Shown: positions 13,501 through 26,139, counted from the stretch's first letter. The stretch is DNA of 64,000 nt from Antedon mediterranea (GCF_964355755.1 NC_092675.1:28296912-28360911); one strand, 5' to 3'. Translations and numbers: made by a program. Notes: generated from the sequence alone by a model not told the origin.

Positions 13501-15424
13501 TGGTAGTGTATACCGAGCTTAAAACCTGAGTCTATAAGGACTAGTGGTGCTGTATTGGTCATTAGAGAAAAAATACTGGAATTTTGATAGGATTTGAACC
13601 AAACACCCTGGGATTACAATTATTTGTTACTCAATTTTCACTTATTTTCCTCCTTCCTCCATCTTATATTTGTCTGTCTGTCTGTCCACTCAACCAAAAC
13701 TTACATTCATCAACAATCTATATATTCATTCATTTAAATTCATATTGCTTTTTAATTTTTAATGTATTAAAAAACCCATCTCACCAAGTTCTGCAGCTAT
13801 AAGGGGTGCGTGTTGGCTTGGAGTTCGATTGTTATACAAGAATCTCTTAACACCAAATGGTTTTAGTCTATTTGCTACAGCTAGGCCGATCCTTCCTAGG
13901 CCTACGATACCAACAGTGCTACCAGACAACCCTAAACCACACATCCAGTATGGTTTCCAAGTCCCCCATCCACCACTAAAATATATAAAAACTTAACAAA
14001 TAAAATACGACTGTAGTTTCTGTCTGGCTGTCTGTCTTTTGTGGTTGAAAACTAAAATATGTTTAACATCTTAATTTTTTTAACCAAAATCAAAATAGAT
14101 AAATGCAATTTATAATTGATGTTAAAATAATGTACGAAATAATTGAACACAGAAAATGTAAAATAATATTACATTCTATGACCTTTTCACTTCATTAACT
14201 CCTTCAACTATTCTCCGTGAAGCTGCTAGTAAGAGGGCGACAGTCAGCTCAGCTGTGGCGTCTGTAAGAACATCTGGAGTGTAGCCTACTGTAATGTTTC
14301 TGAAAAATTATAAAATCACCTGTTTTGGTAAAAAGTTTTAACTGAACGAATGATAGAGAAAAAGAATACATTTTGTGTGTTTTTCTTACCTTTGTTTGCA
14401 CATAGATAAATCAATGTGATCATACCCAACGGACATGGTACTAATTGTTTTCAAAGTACTACCTACGGAAAGAAAACATAAATTATAAAATTGAAAAAAA
14501 ATTGACATACAAATAGAACTCCCTATTAAGGGGACAATATATGTTTTAACAATATGCCAATACCTATTAGTCGGAGTAGGTACTTCAGTACGTCAGTACT
14601 TCTTTTAAAGGAAAATTTTGTTGGGTAACAAAGGACATGTCCCTTTTAATAGGTTTTTTTTACTGTCTTGTGTATTACTATATTTTCTGATGTTTAACAT
14701 GTTTCACTGATTTTGGTGTTTAGCAAAAAAAATTGCGTATTTTCTTTGTCATTACCTGCAGCTTCTATTACTTTTGCATCAATTTTATCTGACAGTACAC
14801 AGTATATACCGTCACATCCCACAATCTTCTTTAACAGTTCGTCCCTTGGCACTGGTTCATCACTGTCCCACATGGAGACATTGTATCTATAAACAATTAC
14901 AAAAAAAAACAGTACATGTATTGCAAAATAATTAGTAGGCTGCATATCCAAAACAAAATGATATTGATGATCAATGTTTATTGTTGTTTATTTATTTTAA
15001 AAAAATTGTTGACAGTGTGGAGGCCAGATAGCAACATAGCCATTAAGGCTGGTGACTAATTTAGCAGCCTCCCCCTTAACTAATCTGAATTATATACAAA
15101 CAAATTTACTAAAAAGTAAAGTATTAGCGTTTAGTTGGACAATTATAGCAATCTCTTTAAATCATAGTAGTATTCATAGCAGTGTTAAATAATAATATAA
15201 TAAACGTATCAAATTAATTTGATTGGCGTTTGAAACAAATGATTTGAGGTGCAACTTGACAATCAAATTAAAAAATCAGTGCGAACCGACCAGAGTAAAC
15301 ATGGAAAAAAACACTGTAGGCCTAGAAGCCTATCCACCCAGCCCAGATAAGCGTGTTACCTATTTTTTAGAATATCTAAACCTTTTTGAGATATTCTCCT
15401 AGTTACATATATGTTTCTGGCCAT
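10533..15424 (-). CDS. GRHPR: glyoxylate reductase/hydroxypyruvate reductase
   Basis: NAD(P)H-dependent D-2-hydroxyacid dehydrogenase that reduces glyoxylate to glycolate and hydroxypyruvate to D-glycerate. Eight exons, in transcript order: 15424-15360, 14886-14756, 14462-14390, 14299-14183, 13975-13785, 13282-13147, 10984-10854, 10654-10533. They total 966 bases (321 aa), all in phase; human GRHPR is about 328 aa. The N-terminus reads [19 protein letters not shown], start ATG at 15424-15422. The substrate domain has [13 protein letters not shown]; the Rossmann motif GIVGLGRIG is in exon 5. The catalytic set of the family is present: Arg in NTSRGGVV, Glu in DVTTPEPLP, His in LPHIGSAT. Short first and last exons were found by splice consensus. 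Intron 6 holds a TTAA-flanked element of about 1.6 kb. Confidence 0.97.
11496..13133. mobile_element. TTAA-flanked non-autonomous DNA transposon, piggyBac-like
   Basis: The left end AGGGGGGTTCCGGGTTTAAA and the right end (read inverted) AGGGGGATTCTGGGTTTAAA match except for two bases. Both ends are flanked directly by TTAA (11492-11495 and 13134-13137), the target duplicated by piggyBac-type transposases. No transposase ORF is seen in the 1.6 kb interior, which includes a ggcctagctag-rich block near 12190-12660. It lies in GRHPR intron 6, about ten bases from the 5' splice site. Confidence 0.6.
13436..13521. repeat. inverted-repeat element family I, partial copy in a GRHPR intron
   Basis: It has the family centre catgatgatgtcat and the right half with tatgggcacatcaca and gtttggtagtgta. 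The left terminal repeat is missing. Confidence 0.55.
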
Positions 15425-15915
15425 ATTTAATTATATAAATTAGGTTGTACTAATCGGAGACAGGTGTACACTGTTCACAATGTTCTCCACTTCTAGCTAT
15501 CCGTCGTTCCGGTCGTTGTCAACTCTTATCTCTCTCCTCGATGTTGTTGGACGATTTGTACCTTCCTCGTTGTATGGGCGCTTCCATTTTGTCGACTGCT
15601 TTACATATTGAATTATCAAACTTTCATTGTAGACACGCAAATATAATTATTTTATTTTAAATATATTTAAATCATATAAAAAAATTAAATTTATTAAAAA
15701 AATATTAAAATAAAAATTATTAGTATAATATTATTTGGATAGAATAGGAAATACATAAGCGTTAATTTAAATATTGTACGCCTTTTTCTAAAATTGTTTA
15801 AAATAGTAGAGGGCGCGCTAACATTTTTGGACAGTACTGTTTTATTTTTCGCAAATTTAGCTCTTTAAATTCATGTTGTTGTCGTTTTCTACGAGCTTAT
15901 AACTATAAAAACACA
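15425..15915. promoter_or_regulatory. shared bidirectional promoter region between GRHPR and PFDN1
   Basis: The two start codons face away from each other with 491 bp between them and no other coding sequence. No TATA box stands out at the expected places. The stretch around 15540-15600 contains, on the - strand, AAAATGGAAGC, loosely like the YY1 motif of housekeeping promoters. Shared regulation is inferred from the arrangement only. Confidence 0.5.
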
Positions 15916-17815
15916 ATGAATGTTGATCTAGAACTTAAAAAGGTAAGTATTGTTGACCATGGCAATTGTATTGAGACCAGGGAGACGTATATAGTCTAGG
16001 CCTAGCCTATACTATATACTACTACTAGCTAGGGGCCCCTAGTCTAGGCCCTCTAGCTAGGCTAGGCCTACTACAAAGGCCTACTGTACAGTAGAATACC
16101 GGCCGGCCTCCAGCCTGGCCTTCAGGCTTGCTCCACACAAGCTACTCTTTACCTAAAAAGCCTACAATGGAAATAAGTTAGACCTTTGGTTGGTTACTTT
16201 TTTTTGTGTTACCCTGAATTCATTCTTTGTATTTTATATGTTGTGTTTTTGTGAATTTGAATAAAGAAAAAAAAAAAAAAAATACCGCAATGAAAACATA
16301 ACATTCAACATTTAATGCTAAATTAAATGTAGGCCTAATTAATAATTATTAATATTAATTATTATTGAAAAATTAAATGTTGATTTATTTTCAGTCACAT
16401 TCAACATACAGCGGTGCACGGAAAATCCGCCACTAACAGCAATATATATATATAGGCCTATATATATAACAAAGTAGCCTGAAATATTTAAAAAATATTA
16501 TTATAACAAATTTTATTGAAATTCAATTTCACAAACACTTTATTTTTTCACTTAGGCTTTCCAGGAGCTACAAGTAAAGATGTTAGAAACAACCCAACAG
16601 GTTAAAGTAGCAGACACACAGATTGAGTACCAAAAACGATCGCAGCAACATGCCAAGCTGACCAGCTCAGAAATTGGAAAGTACCCACAAGAAACAAGGG
16701 TCTATGAAGGTGTTGGCAGGATGTAAGTTTACGAATAACTGTTGAAAACTATTAAAAATAAACTTTCTAAAATCAATAAACCTTAAAAACAAGAAATTGT
16801 TACCAGTTATTGAATTGTTAAGCTATTTATACAAAAAAGTGTTATTTGCTGAAATATGGTAATGATATGACATCATCATGTACATAGAGGCACATCACAT
16901 TTTTTTGTCACATAAAGTTTGATAGTGTAGACAGAGCTTTAGATTCTAAGGCTCTGTTTACACTACAAACTAGTTTGACAAAAAAAGTGTGATGTAACCA
17001 AATATGGTAGTGATATGACATCAGCATGTCCATATATGAGCACATCACATTTTCAATAAAGTTGATAGTGTGGACAGAGCTTTAGATTGTTGATATTATA
17101 TTTACAGGTTTATTTTGCAAGATATTCCAAATATTCAAAGTTTACTGTCAGAACGAGTGAAGAAATCTGAAACTAAAATCAAAGAATTAGAAGTAAGTAA
17201 TATTGGATTTATATTTCAGATTTTACTATTTATTTTGTCGTCAATTCAGTATGAACATATTTTAAGTATGTTCATGCATTTTAGGATATCATATCTAATC
17301 CACTGGAAGTAAGTCCAGATTAGATTGATATCCTCCTAAAATTAATATTACCTGGATGAATGAGAATATGCATATCTGTATTCATATATATTTCTAAAGG
17401 AAAAAAACTGAAAAACAAAAAAAAATCAAAACGATTAAGTAAAACAGCCAGGAAAGTTAGCAGAGCTTTCTAAAATTTTATAAGAAATCAAATATTAAAA
17501 TATGAACATGAATAATAACTACTATCTATAACTATCAAAAAACATTAAAGGATAAGTCACAATTTAAAAGAATTTTTAAATTTTCTCCTTTTGTCTGCCA
17601 AGGTTGACGTTTGTTTTTCAAAGACTAAGAAATAATGAAAGTAATAAATATAGTAGTTGTCTTTCAGTTTGTTTTTCCTATTTTCTTTTCTCCAATATTA
17701 TAATTATGGTATTTTATTTTTTAAGTCAAAGAAAACGTACCTTGAGCGTACATTAAAGGAAAGTGAGGACAACTTACGTGAGATGGTAGCATCAAAACAA
17801 GCAACATTAAAATGA
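15916..17815 (+). CDS. PFDN1: prefoldin subunit 1
   Basis: Beta-type subunit of the hexameric prefoldin co-chaperone, which hands nascent actin and tubulin to the cytosolic chaperonin CCT. Exons: 15916-15942, 16556-16722, 17108-17192 and 17726-17815 (stop TGA). They total 369 bases for 122 aa, the same length as human PFDN1. The reading begins MNVDLELKKAFQELQ, carries EGVGRMFILQ (the family's central hairpin strand) and KIKELE, and ends with YLERTLKESEDNLREM. Two heptad-rich helices flank the hairpin, as expected for the prefoldin fold. The first exon is only nine codons. Introns hold family I inverted-repeat copies (about 16848-17083) and a retroposed poly(A) tail near 16260. It is head-to-head with GRHPR. 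Confidence 0.97.
16195..16283 (+). repeat. retroposon-like 3' tail with poly(A)
   Basis: AATAAAG followed at once by a run of fifteen or more A in PFDN1 intron 1 looks like the 3' end of a retroposed transcript or a non-LTR element tail. No coding remnant is recognised upstream. Confidence 0.4.
16848..16940. repeat. inverted-repeat element family I, partial copy
   Basis: Right part of the consensus: aatatggtaatgatatgaca, a short palindromic centre and the end gatagtgtagacagagcttt. It lies eight bases from the next copy. Confidence 0.65.
16949..17083. repeat. inverted-repeat element family I, full copy
   Basis: It runs from aggctctgtttacacta with caaactagtttgacaaaaaa to gatagtgtggacagagcttt, with both terminal inverted repeats present. 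It is in PFDN1 intron 2, just upstream of the acceptor at 17107. Confidence 0.7.
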
Positions 17816-18044
17816 ACAAACTACGTTAAGAGGCAGTATCGCGATAAAGAGGGCGCTATATTCAGCTATGTGGGGATGAGGGCGCTACAGTAGAAAAACT
17901 ATAAATGTGAGGTGCAATTGTAAATGAATTGTAGAAATACAGTGAAGAAAGCTTATTTTTTGTGTAAACGCAACGCAATGGTCTTGCATGCATACACCCT
18001 AAACAAAATCCAGACTTATTACTATTATTTGGATGTTGATGGTC

Positions 18045-18050
18045 AATAAA
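18045..18050 (+). terminator. possible PFDN1 polyadenylation signal
   Basis: AATAAA 230 bases after the PFDN1 stop codon, on the coding strand. Confidence 0.45.
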
Positions 18051-18289
18051 TTGATTAATTACTATGGGTTTGTAAATTGTAGTCAATTAAACTGTTTTCA
18101 CTATTTATTATTATTAAGATTAATAAATAAAAGGCATGTAAATGGTAATTGTTATAGTTTCTTGAAACAAAACCTGTCCAAATATTTTTAGGAATAATTA
18201 TAAAAAAATTCACTTGAATACCGTATATGTTCACCATTCCAAGGTTCATTTTTAACCTACTCCTCCGATAAAGTAAAAGCCTGTTCTAG

Positions 18290-18383
18290 AGCTTGGTTTC
18301 CACGAGTAATTTGACCAATCATGACGCGATGGAACACTCGAACTGTCAGGTTGTTGCATTGCGTTCTAGTTGGAACCAAGCTT
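18290..18383. repeat. inverted-repeat element family II (short copy)
   Basis: It starts agcttggtttccacgag and ends tctagttggaaccaagctta, giving inverted ends. The inner atttgaccaatca is shared with the other family II copies. Confidence 0.65.
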
Positions 18384-18509
18384 AATAGTGTAAAAGTACC
18401 AAAATCGGACATAGATTTTTACGATGTTTGCTTGTTTTGTAGAATAAAGTCTTGCTACAGCATCAAGTACTGTATCTGGTTTTTTTTTGCTACTCTATGC
18501 CAAGATGTT

Positions 18510-18707
18510 AAAGCGACAATACAACAAGCGACGCAACACAAGGCCGCAACGCAAGTGAAGTGACCAATCACAAGTGATGGCTTATTCGCTTGTCATTGGT
18601 TAAAACGCCTGCGTTGCGTTTACGTCCTTGCGTTACGTTCTAGTGGGAACCAAGCTTTACGTTGCGTAGATTGCGTTACGTTGCGTCGCTAGTGGGAACC
18701 AAGCTTT
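18510..18707. repeat. inverted-repeat element family II (3' half with duplicated end)
   Basis: It contains gaccaatcacaagtgatgg, gcgttgcgtttacgtcc and then two successive copies of the terminal phrase agtgggaaccaagcttta. The end has been duplicated in tandem or two insertions overlap. Confidence 0.6.
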
Positions 18708-18990
18708 AACACATTAAGAACGTGCCGATTAAAATATCTTATTTTAAAAGCAGCATTATTAATTTTAATTTAAAAAAAAAGAACAACAAACTAATACTTT
18801 GCCTAAATACCTTTAAAAAAAATACCATCAACTATATCAATAACATCTATTCAATTAGTATTCACTGCCCTACATCTTTGGTATCATGCTAGCGAATAGA
18901 AAAAAAACGACACGCTCTACACGCCGCGTCAGTGTACGCATTTTGAAAAGTTCAATAATAGATAGGCCTAAATGTAACTAGAAAACAGTG

Positions 18991-19021
18991 TATCTAGACT
19001 AAACTCCTTTTAGTCTAGATA
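18991..19021. repeat. short perfect hairpin
   Basis: Arms tatctagactaaa and tttagtctagata pair perfectly around a five-base loop. Confidence 0.5.
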
Positions 19022-19220
19022 ATATTGACGTTTCGCCCGCATCAAATAATCCATTTACAAATTTACAAGTATGACACTATATAGTCTATAAAAACTATAT
19101 TATATAACGGAAGTAGAAAAAAGCAGGTGTTTAACGGAAAGAAAGACAATTTACGCTGACAGTGTTCTAACGATGCGTTGTACCGTATACCGTGGCGCAT
19201 CTTCCAAACCACCCAACTTA

Positions 19221-19345
19221 AGCTTGGTTCCGACTAGGACGCAGCGCAAGGATGTAAGTAGCTGAACCAATCACAAGCGATGGATTATCCGAACTGTCGC
19301 CGGTCATTGGTCAATTTGCTTGCGTCCTATTGGGAACCAATCTTA
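19221..19345. repeat. inverted-repeat element family II
   Basis: From agcttggttccgactagg to cctattgggaaccaatctt, with internal accaatcacaagcgatgga. Confidence 0.65.
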
Positions 19346-21085
19346 ACGCGTGCACACCCGGCTCCGTACAAACTAACCAATACGTCCAAACATAACGTTA
19401 ATGTTAGTGTAATGTTGAAATTATTGGGGTGCATGTGCATATTTTCAAACTTTTCACTTCACTATAGATGGATCGTACACATTAAGCAGCAAATCCGGCC
19501 CAGTAACTGTAATTCTTTTACATCATTCATCCCAAGATGAAGCACCTCACCACACCCAAACCAGCTAACGCCTTGCGTTATGGAGCCATATTTGATTTCG
19601 TTAAAAGTAAAGAATGGAATGAATAACTGACCTTGTTTAGTTTTAGCTAGCCTACTCTAGGCTCATTTGTTACAATGAATGAACCAGCTGAGTTGACAAT
19701 GCCGTAACAAATCCATCCTTGTCAGCAGTCTGGATACCGATTGTGTCGCTTCTTCACATTGTTGTGACGTGTACACGTGTGCGGAAATGTCTTGAGCGTG
19801 TTTACACGGGACACATACACACTGCACACGCCGCGCATGCCCCCTTCTATAAGAGCTTTTTGTTAGCATCGATTGTGAGCTATTGGTAGCCTAGTAGTTC
19901 AATGAACTAAAAAAGGGGTGTTTTGGGGACCAACCGCTACCCGATAACCTTTAGAATCCCATCGTGGGATTTCCACCATAGTTTTTGAAACTACAAGTGT
20001 TTATACTGCTCGATAGGGAACCACTTCCCCTGAGACTACTTTTTGGTTGGGACGGGTCCTTGTTTAATCATACTAAAAATGAAGCTTCCATCTCTATCAA
20101 ATAGCATAGAACCACTTCCCTGACAACCTTTAGCTAGTACTGGTTTTGTACCCTCTATACACCGTCAAAAGCCTCCTGAATCCGTCCTTTTTGTAATTAA
20201 AATAGGGACACAACATAATTACAAATCACAATTATTTAAAAATTCATTTTTCTTTATTTTCAGAAACAAAATGTTAATGCTCAACTAATTAGTTTTTCTT
20301 AAACCTATTAATTATTGAATCCACGGGTTAACTCCCCTACTATACAAAGACAAAATAAATTTGTCATTGAACGGCATCATGATTCCTACTTAAAATGTTG
20401 AAATTAGGCAACCGGTATATTTAAGGGCTCAATCTCTATTCTCCGTTTATGTTTTTTTAAAATTCAACTTCTATTTGTGTATTGCATTGTTCTATCGTAG
20501 TGGTATAACATTCTTAATGTGTCCTCACAGTGTCTAGGACCATGTCCATTTCTAGAACATGACAAACAAATAGACCTAAATGTCTTAACGTTCGTCGCTT
20601 TTAAACTAATCGCACAACGAACGTAACAAAAACAAACGTACGTAACGTCTAATTCAGTTCGTTTCCCATTAACTTGTAACATCATATTTACTGGTATGGT
20701 ATTTCTTTTATACACATTTTCTAAAATAACAGGGTATTCTACAAACGATGTCACGTGGGTTGTTATAGATCAAACACGACCACAGCTACTGCGTATTAAT
20801 TCTATATTTTAGTAGAATTTGTCTGTTGTAAATAAATGATGGCGGGTGGTGATTCAAATCTATTCTCTACAAGTTAAATTGTACTTTTTGTACATTTACA
20901 AACGAATACGAGGCAGACGGACGTAAGAGACAAAGGATTGACTTACGATGTGGGTCATGACTTTTGATGAGAAGAAAAACGGTGGTTTTGTGAGCCAACG
21001 AAGAGGTTAAATGCCCAATTATGATTCAACGTGATACAACGTATTGTTACGGGCGATTATGTCCCTGACACGCATCCTGTTGGTA

Positions 21086-21224
21086 AAGCTTGGTTCTCAC
21101 TAGGAGGCAACGCAATGACGTAATGCAACGCGAAGTGATTTGACCAATCAATAACAATGGATTATTCGAACAGCGTGTGAATGATCAACGCGCTTGCGTT
21201 GCGTCTCTCTATTGGGAACCCAGT
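21086..21224. repeat. inverted-repeat element family II
   Basis: From aaagcttggttctcactagg to ctattgggaacccagtg, with internal tgaccaatcaataacaatgg and gcgcttgcgttgcgtc. Confidence 0.65.
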
Positions 21225-22716
21225 GTAATATTTAATGGATATGACTACAGAGCTTATATCAATTAAAGTAAGAGTAGATATTTGTCCGACACAAAACACA
21301 TTTCGCCTCGTTTCATAATTCAGGAGAAAGTGTGAGGTCGTTGACGATACGTCACGACCGTGAGCCCGTGTCCATCACTTGACCATCACACCTACGAAGA
21401 CGATTCTGCACAGTTGTTAGCAGTTGCAATTTGCTTCCCCCTCACAACACCTTACTGGCGCGTGTGACTGCCTAGCTAGTGTTCTAATACACCTGTGTAT
21501 TATGCAGATGTGCATGCAAAGTTTGCATTCTATATCTTTAATACGTAAACACTCATTTGTTTCATTCAAAAGATCGGACCACTCGTTCTTTGTCTCCGAA
21601 TAGTGTAACGCTGCCTTGACCGTCAGACATTTAAATCATATTCAATACATATTTCAGAATGGGTTTTGTGTAAAAGGAACAAGGATTCTTTGTGACCTGG
21701 TGCCAGCCACGCGCACCCATTCGTCATGACGTGTGTCGACACGTGACACGTTCTATGGCCTGGATCCATTTCTTGATCCAGTATGATTTAGACCTGCAAT
21801 ATAATCATGATGTCATCTATCATGTATTCTGTTTTTCGATCAGTTAAGTACTTACTGTTTAGAATATGATACAGTGTGTAAAGCATTTAACTTTTAAGGC
21901 AGCAGTACTATTTGGTATTTTAGTAAATAGTGGACTTAACACGATATTACTAAGACTTTTTTCATTCTAGGTAAAAATTAATAAAGAAACATTATTTTAA
22001 AACAGTACACGTACGTGCATAAGCCTATATGGCTATATTCAATAACATGAAACAACTAAATAAAACAAAAATTTTGTCAAATAGATAATAAGAGAAATAT
22101 AAACTGAGTTTATTATGGTAAATTTAATTATTAATTTACGTAATAAGATCAGCTTAACATATATAAGAACCAATGTAGTTTAGAAAATAAATGAATCGCA
22201 CTTTCATTTGCAATGAACAACAGCCGTTTTATCATAACGTTATATTTGACTAAACTAATGTTGGCCTCCTACGGCATTCATTCAATAAGTGGTACGGTAC
22301 AGTCAAATTATTAAACAATAATTTTATGAAATAATAATAAAGGTAGATATATATACTCTCAATTTTCTTTCTTTCACAAACATTTTTATTTGTGATGGTT
22401 TGTAATCTGCAAGATAGTTGAGTGGATGTGTTTCTTTACGTATTAATTTTTATTGTTACACATTTTATATTATTTATTTTTATATTATTTTGTACATATT
22501 GTTTTCATCCTGCTGCTATTCCTATACAGTATTTAGAATAGAAACCTTTATTTATTGAATAATTAAGAATTCACTGTATAATTTAAAAATATCTTTTTCC
22601 GGACCTAATATCTCTTATAACTTTAAAATAATATTAGGGGGGTTACATTGAGATTATTTATATAATATATACAATAATACATATACATTTGTCTTTCTCA
22701 ATTTTTTGTTTATTAG

Positions 22717-23635
22717 TTATGATAAAATCAAGACGTGTGATCACCATCATTTTACCGTCGCTTTAGTATCTCTAGGTCGTGGTTAGTCCAGCGTATGTAT
22801 TTACAGTGTCGTATTTAGCTATGATAAAATCAAGACGTGTGATCACCATCATTTTCCCGTCGCTTTAGTATCTCTAGGTCGTGGTTAGTTCAACGTATGT
22901 ATTCACAGTGTCGCATTAAGTTATGATATAATCAAGACTTGTGATCACCATCATTTTCCCGCCGCTTTAGTATCTCTAGGTCGTGGTTAGTCCAGCGTAT
23001 GTATTCACAGTGTCGCATTAAGCTATGATAAAATCAAGACGTGTGATCACCATCATTTTCCCGTCGCTTTAGTATCTCTAGGTCGTGGTTAGTTCAACGT
23101 ATGTATTCACAGTGTCGCATTAAGCTATGATAAAATCAAGACGTGTGATCACCATCATTTTCCCGCTGCTTTAGTATCTCTAGGTCGTGGTTAGTCCAGC
23201 GTATGTATTTACAGTGTCGCATTAAGCTATGATATAATCAAGACGTGTGATCACCATCATTTTCCCGTCGCTTTAGTATCTCTAGGTCGTGGTTAGTCCA
23301 GCGTATGTATTTACAGTGTCGTATTTAGCTATGATATAATCAAGACGTGTGATCACCATCATTTTCCCGTCGCTTCAGTATCTCTAGGTCGTGGTTAGTC
23401 CAGCGTATGTATTTACAGTGTCGCATTAAGTTATGATATAATCAAGACGTGTGATCACCATCATTTTCTAGTCACTTTAGTATCTCTAGGTCGTGGTTAG
23501 TCCAGCGTATGCATTCACAGTGTCGCATTAAGCTATGATATAATCAAGATGTGTGATCACTATCATTTTCCAGTCGCTTTAGTATCTCTAGGTCGTGGTT
23601 AGTCCAGCGTATGTATTTACAATGTCGCATTGACA
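22717..23635. repeat. nine-copy tandem array, 102-bp unit
   Basis: Nine near-identical units. The phrase ggtcgtggttagt recurs at a constant 102-base spacing, which is 34 codons. The copy at the right end is the last 28 codons plus stop of the - strand 620-codon gene; the other eight lie downstream of its stop. On the - strand each unit reads from MRHC to DHTS and stop. Copies 2 and 4 change TGG to TGA and copy 8 changes CGA to TGA, so the downstream units are not under protein-coding constraint. Confidence 0.92.
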
Positions 23636-25406
23636 GAAATAGAGGCGAAATTTGTACGTCATCCTTTAGAGTGATTTGCTGTTTTTGTGGCTTTCTTGTT
23701 TTATTCCAGTCTACACATTTGGTAACAAATGGATTATTGAGCGGAGGAAGCATTTCTGGCAGGAGACCTATACCGCGAGTTGAACTTCGTCGTCTGCGAG
23801 GACGTCGTGGTTGCACATCTTCTGTAGTGTTCTCTTTGGTGCTGTGAATATTGATGGGTAATTCCTTGTCTAGAATGCTCGCAACTTTATACTTTAACTG
23901 CGCGTCTGTTAAGCGACCATGCACCCTTTCTCCAGTCACAGTTTCTTCATAGAAACTTCCATTTGGCAATGTTCTTATAACAATTTCAATTCGAATGTAA
24001 TCTTCTTTGTTTAACTTTGGGTTATTTATTTCAGAATGTAACACTTTTTTTATCTTAGCTTCATCTTCTTCAGATATTGTATTCATTTTAAGATCGTGTT
24101 TATCTGTGATTGCTTTAGGCATTGGACTGTCTGGACGTTTCTCAACTGGAGCAGACGACACTTGGGGAATTTTCTTACGTTTAAATTTTCTTTTTGATCT
24201 CAACATTTTACCCAGAATTCTCCATGGTGCGTTTACTTGAGAAGTTTCATTTCTCATTGCTTCCTTCTTCAATTTACTGACCACAATATCCATATTGGTA
24301 GATGTTTCTCCTAATTCTGTTTCAATTTTTACCCCTGGAGCAAATTCTCTCACTTCTTCCAAATGATCATCGTCTGCGAATGTGACGCGTTTATTTGGTC
24401 CATGACTGCTTCCGGGTCGTGTTGGTTGACCGCTAAGAGTACCGATAGATTTCAGACGTTTAATAAGTTCATCACAATCATACGAACCTGAAACTGTATC
24501 AACGTTTGTTTCTTCTGTTTCCTCGGCAATGGAAGACAGTGGAGATGACGATTGATAGGCGCTATCTTCATCTTCGCTTTCAAGTTCGTTTATTGTGTCC
24601 AGTTCATTATCAGACGCATTTTTGTCGTCAATAAACTGCGAGTCTACAGCAAGGTGGATATTGATGCCTTTTCTCTTTCCATTCGTCCTTTTCATTTTCT
24701 TCTTCTTAAGTCTATTCTTAAGACGTCTCTGTATAGATTTAGTATCGCTCTTTTCTGAGTCGTTCGTCTTATTTGATGTTTTAACTATAGATTCCTCGAT
24801 CTTAAATACAGTCTCACGAGGGTTTCGTGTGACATCCTTATTAAATGGAGGCGCGAGTATTGGCAGACGATATCTGGTTGTTTTATGATCCATAGATTTC
24901 TCATGATTGTTACTGTAATCGTCTTTTACATTGTTAACAAGATTGTTATAGTTACTTTCGTAATTTAAAGTTTTTGCTATGTTCTTAACGTCTAAAGTCG
25001 GTACACTATAGCCTGCACATAGTTTAAATAAAGATCTATTCCTTAAGTTATCTTGGATGATTTCTCTCCCAACCTGCTGTCTTGGTCTGTTGTATTCAGA
25101 TCGCCTGAATGGCCGTTCACCTAAGGCACGAGGATAACAAAATCGACGCTTTGCATCGTAAATATCAAGATCATCAAAGATCTCACTGCCAACCGAATTA
25201 GATCTTCTAACATTAGACAAAGTTACAATATCGTTACCACCTCTTTCTTGTGCCGAATGTTCTCGTGTGTAATATATTTTCGGTAGACGATTGCTTGTTG
25301 TCTTCGTGTTACGGATTTTGTTGAAAAACTCATTTTTGAAATCACAGTTAATAACTGGTATTCGTCGTACATACATATCATGATTTTGATATAAGGATAC
25401 AGGCAT
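23544..25406 (-). CDS. uncharacterised 620-aa basic, largely disordered protein
   Basis: I do not recognise this family. It is a single open frame of 620 codons with no intron, starting at an ATG with A at -3. The composition is Lys/Arg/Asp/Glu/Ser-rich and low in hydrophobic runs; no signal peptide or membrane span is seen. Residues 226-246 form a dense basic cluster that could be a nuclear localisation signal, and 270-300 is an acidic Ser-rich stretch. Residues 340-343 are RVTF followed by acidic residues, fitting the RVxF docking motif for protein phosphatase 1. The best-ordered segment is about 468-520. The last 28 residues (593-620) are encoded by one unit of the 102-bp array. The long open frame among AT-rich sequence supports a real gene; function is unknown. 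Confidence 0.65.
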   Translation of the reverse strand: MPVSLYQNHDMYVRRIPVINCDFKNEFFNKIRNTKTTSNRLPKIYYTREHSAQERGGNDIVTLSNVRRSNSVGSEIFDDLDIYDAKRRFCYPRALGERPFRRSEYNRPRQQVGREIIQDNLRNRSLFKLCAGYSVPTLDVKNIAKTLNYESNYNNLVNNVKDDYSNNHEKSMDHKTTRYRLPILAPPFNKDVTRNPRETVFKIEESIVKTSNKTNDSEKSDTKSIQRRLKNRLKKKKMKRTNGKRKGINIHLAVDSQFIDDKNASDNELDTINELESEDEDSAYQSSSPLSSIAEETEETNVDTVSGSYDCDELIKRLKSIGTLSGQPTRPGSSHGPNKRVTFADDDHLEEVREFAPGVKIETELGETSTNMDIVVSKLKKEAMRNETSQVNAPWRILGKMLRSKRKFKRKKIPQVSSAPVEKRPDSPMPKAITDKHDLKMNTISEEDEAKIKKVLHSEINNPKLNKEDYIRIEIVIRTLPNGSFYEETVTGERVHGRLTDAQLKYKVASILDKELPINIHSTKENTTEDVQPRRPRRRRSSTRGIGLLPEMLPPLNNPFVTKCVDWNKTRKPQKQQITLKDDVQISPLFLSMRHCKYIRWTNHDLEILKRLENDSDHTS

Positions 25407-25964
25407 CTTTCCTTCTTGCAGTAACCTACGTTAGGCCTAACGTCTTTTCTTTCCTCGTGTATCTTCGCTAATAAAAACGTAGACACGAAAATAACATAAT
25501 TTACATGTTTACGAATATAGTAACATGGCAACTTATATACTTATAAATCTGTGTTATAAACACTGACTTTCTGATATAGAGATGTACAATAATTGGTCAA
25601 CAGTGGTCAGCCATTGTGTGGTTGATTGGCGCTACTTAATCAGGACCCCATAAGACGTATCTACGGCATGTGCTCATTGTTAGCGATTGGAGTTGTTCAC
25701 GCCTAGGCCAACATGAAAGCTGGTAACATAATATTTTACATAACGGATATAAGCTAATGGTACATACATTGCGTAATAAAATGATTAAGTATTTAGTTTT
25801 AACATTAAATGATGATTCGATGCTCGTCGGATGTGTGACACAAACACCATTTATTTCAGCTACATTTTTAATACATAAGCTATAACATACATACATTACA
25901 TGATATTCTATATCACAAATTCTATACTTATTGTAATAGAGATAACGATTTTGGTAGACTCAAC

Positions 25965-26004
25965 AGGGAAGAGTGAACTTACATTAATTAATTTCACTCT
26001 TCCT
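25965..26004. repeat. hairpin repeat gggaagagtga, copy 1
   Basis: cagggaagagtga and tcactcttcctt form inverted arms around a short AT loop. A second copy is at 56271-56302. Confidence 0.5.
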
Positions 26005-26139
26005 TGGACTCACATATTGTTAAAAATTAACATGACAGAATAAATACTACAAACTAAGGTTTACAGTATAATATCCTGCTTTTTACGGCTCAGCAATGGA
26101 TGCAAACTGAGGATTTTTACTCCGACATTTTTAATGTAC

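Larger units (their letters stand above)
17816..22716. other. gene-free spacer between PFDN1 and the 620-codon gene
   Basis: No exon chain or conserved protein match is recognised on either strand over 4.9 kb; short ORFs here show no family signature. Contents: a possible PFDN1 poly(A) signal, four family II elements, a small hairpin at 18991-19021, and AT-rich sequence. A remote or noncoding gene cannot be excluded. Confidence 0.5.
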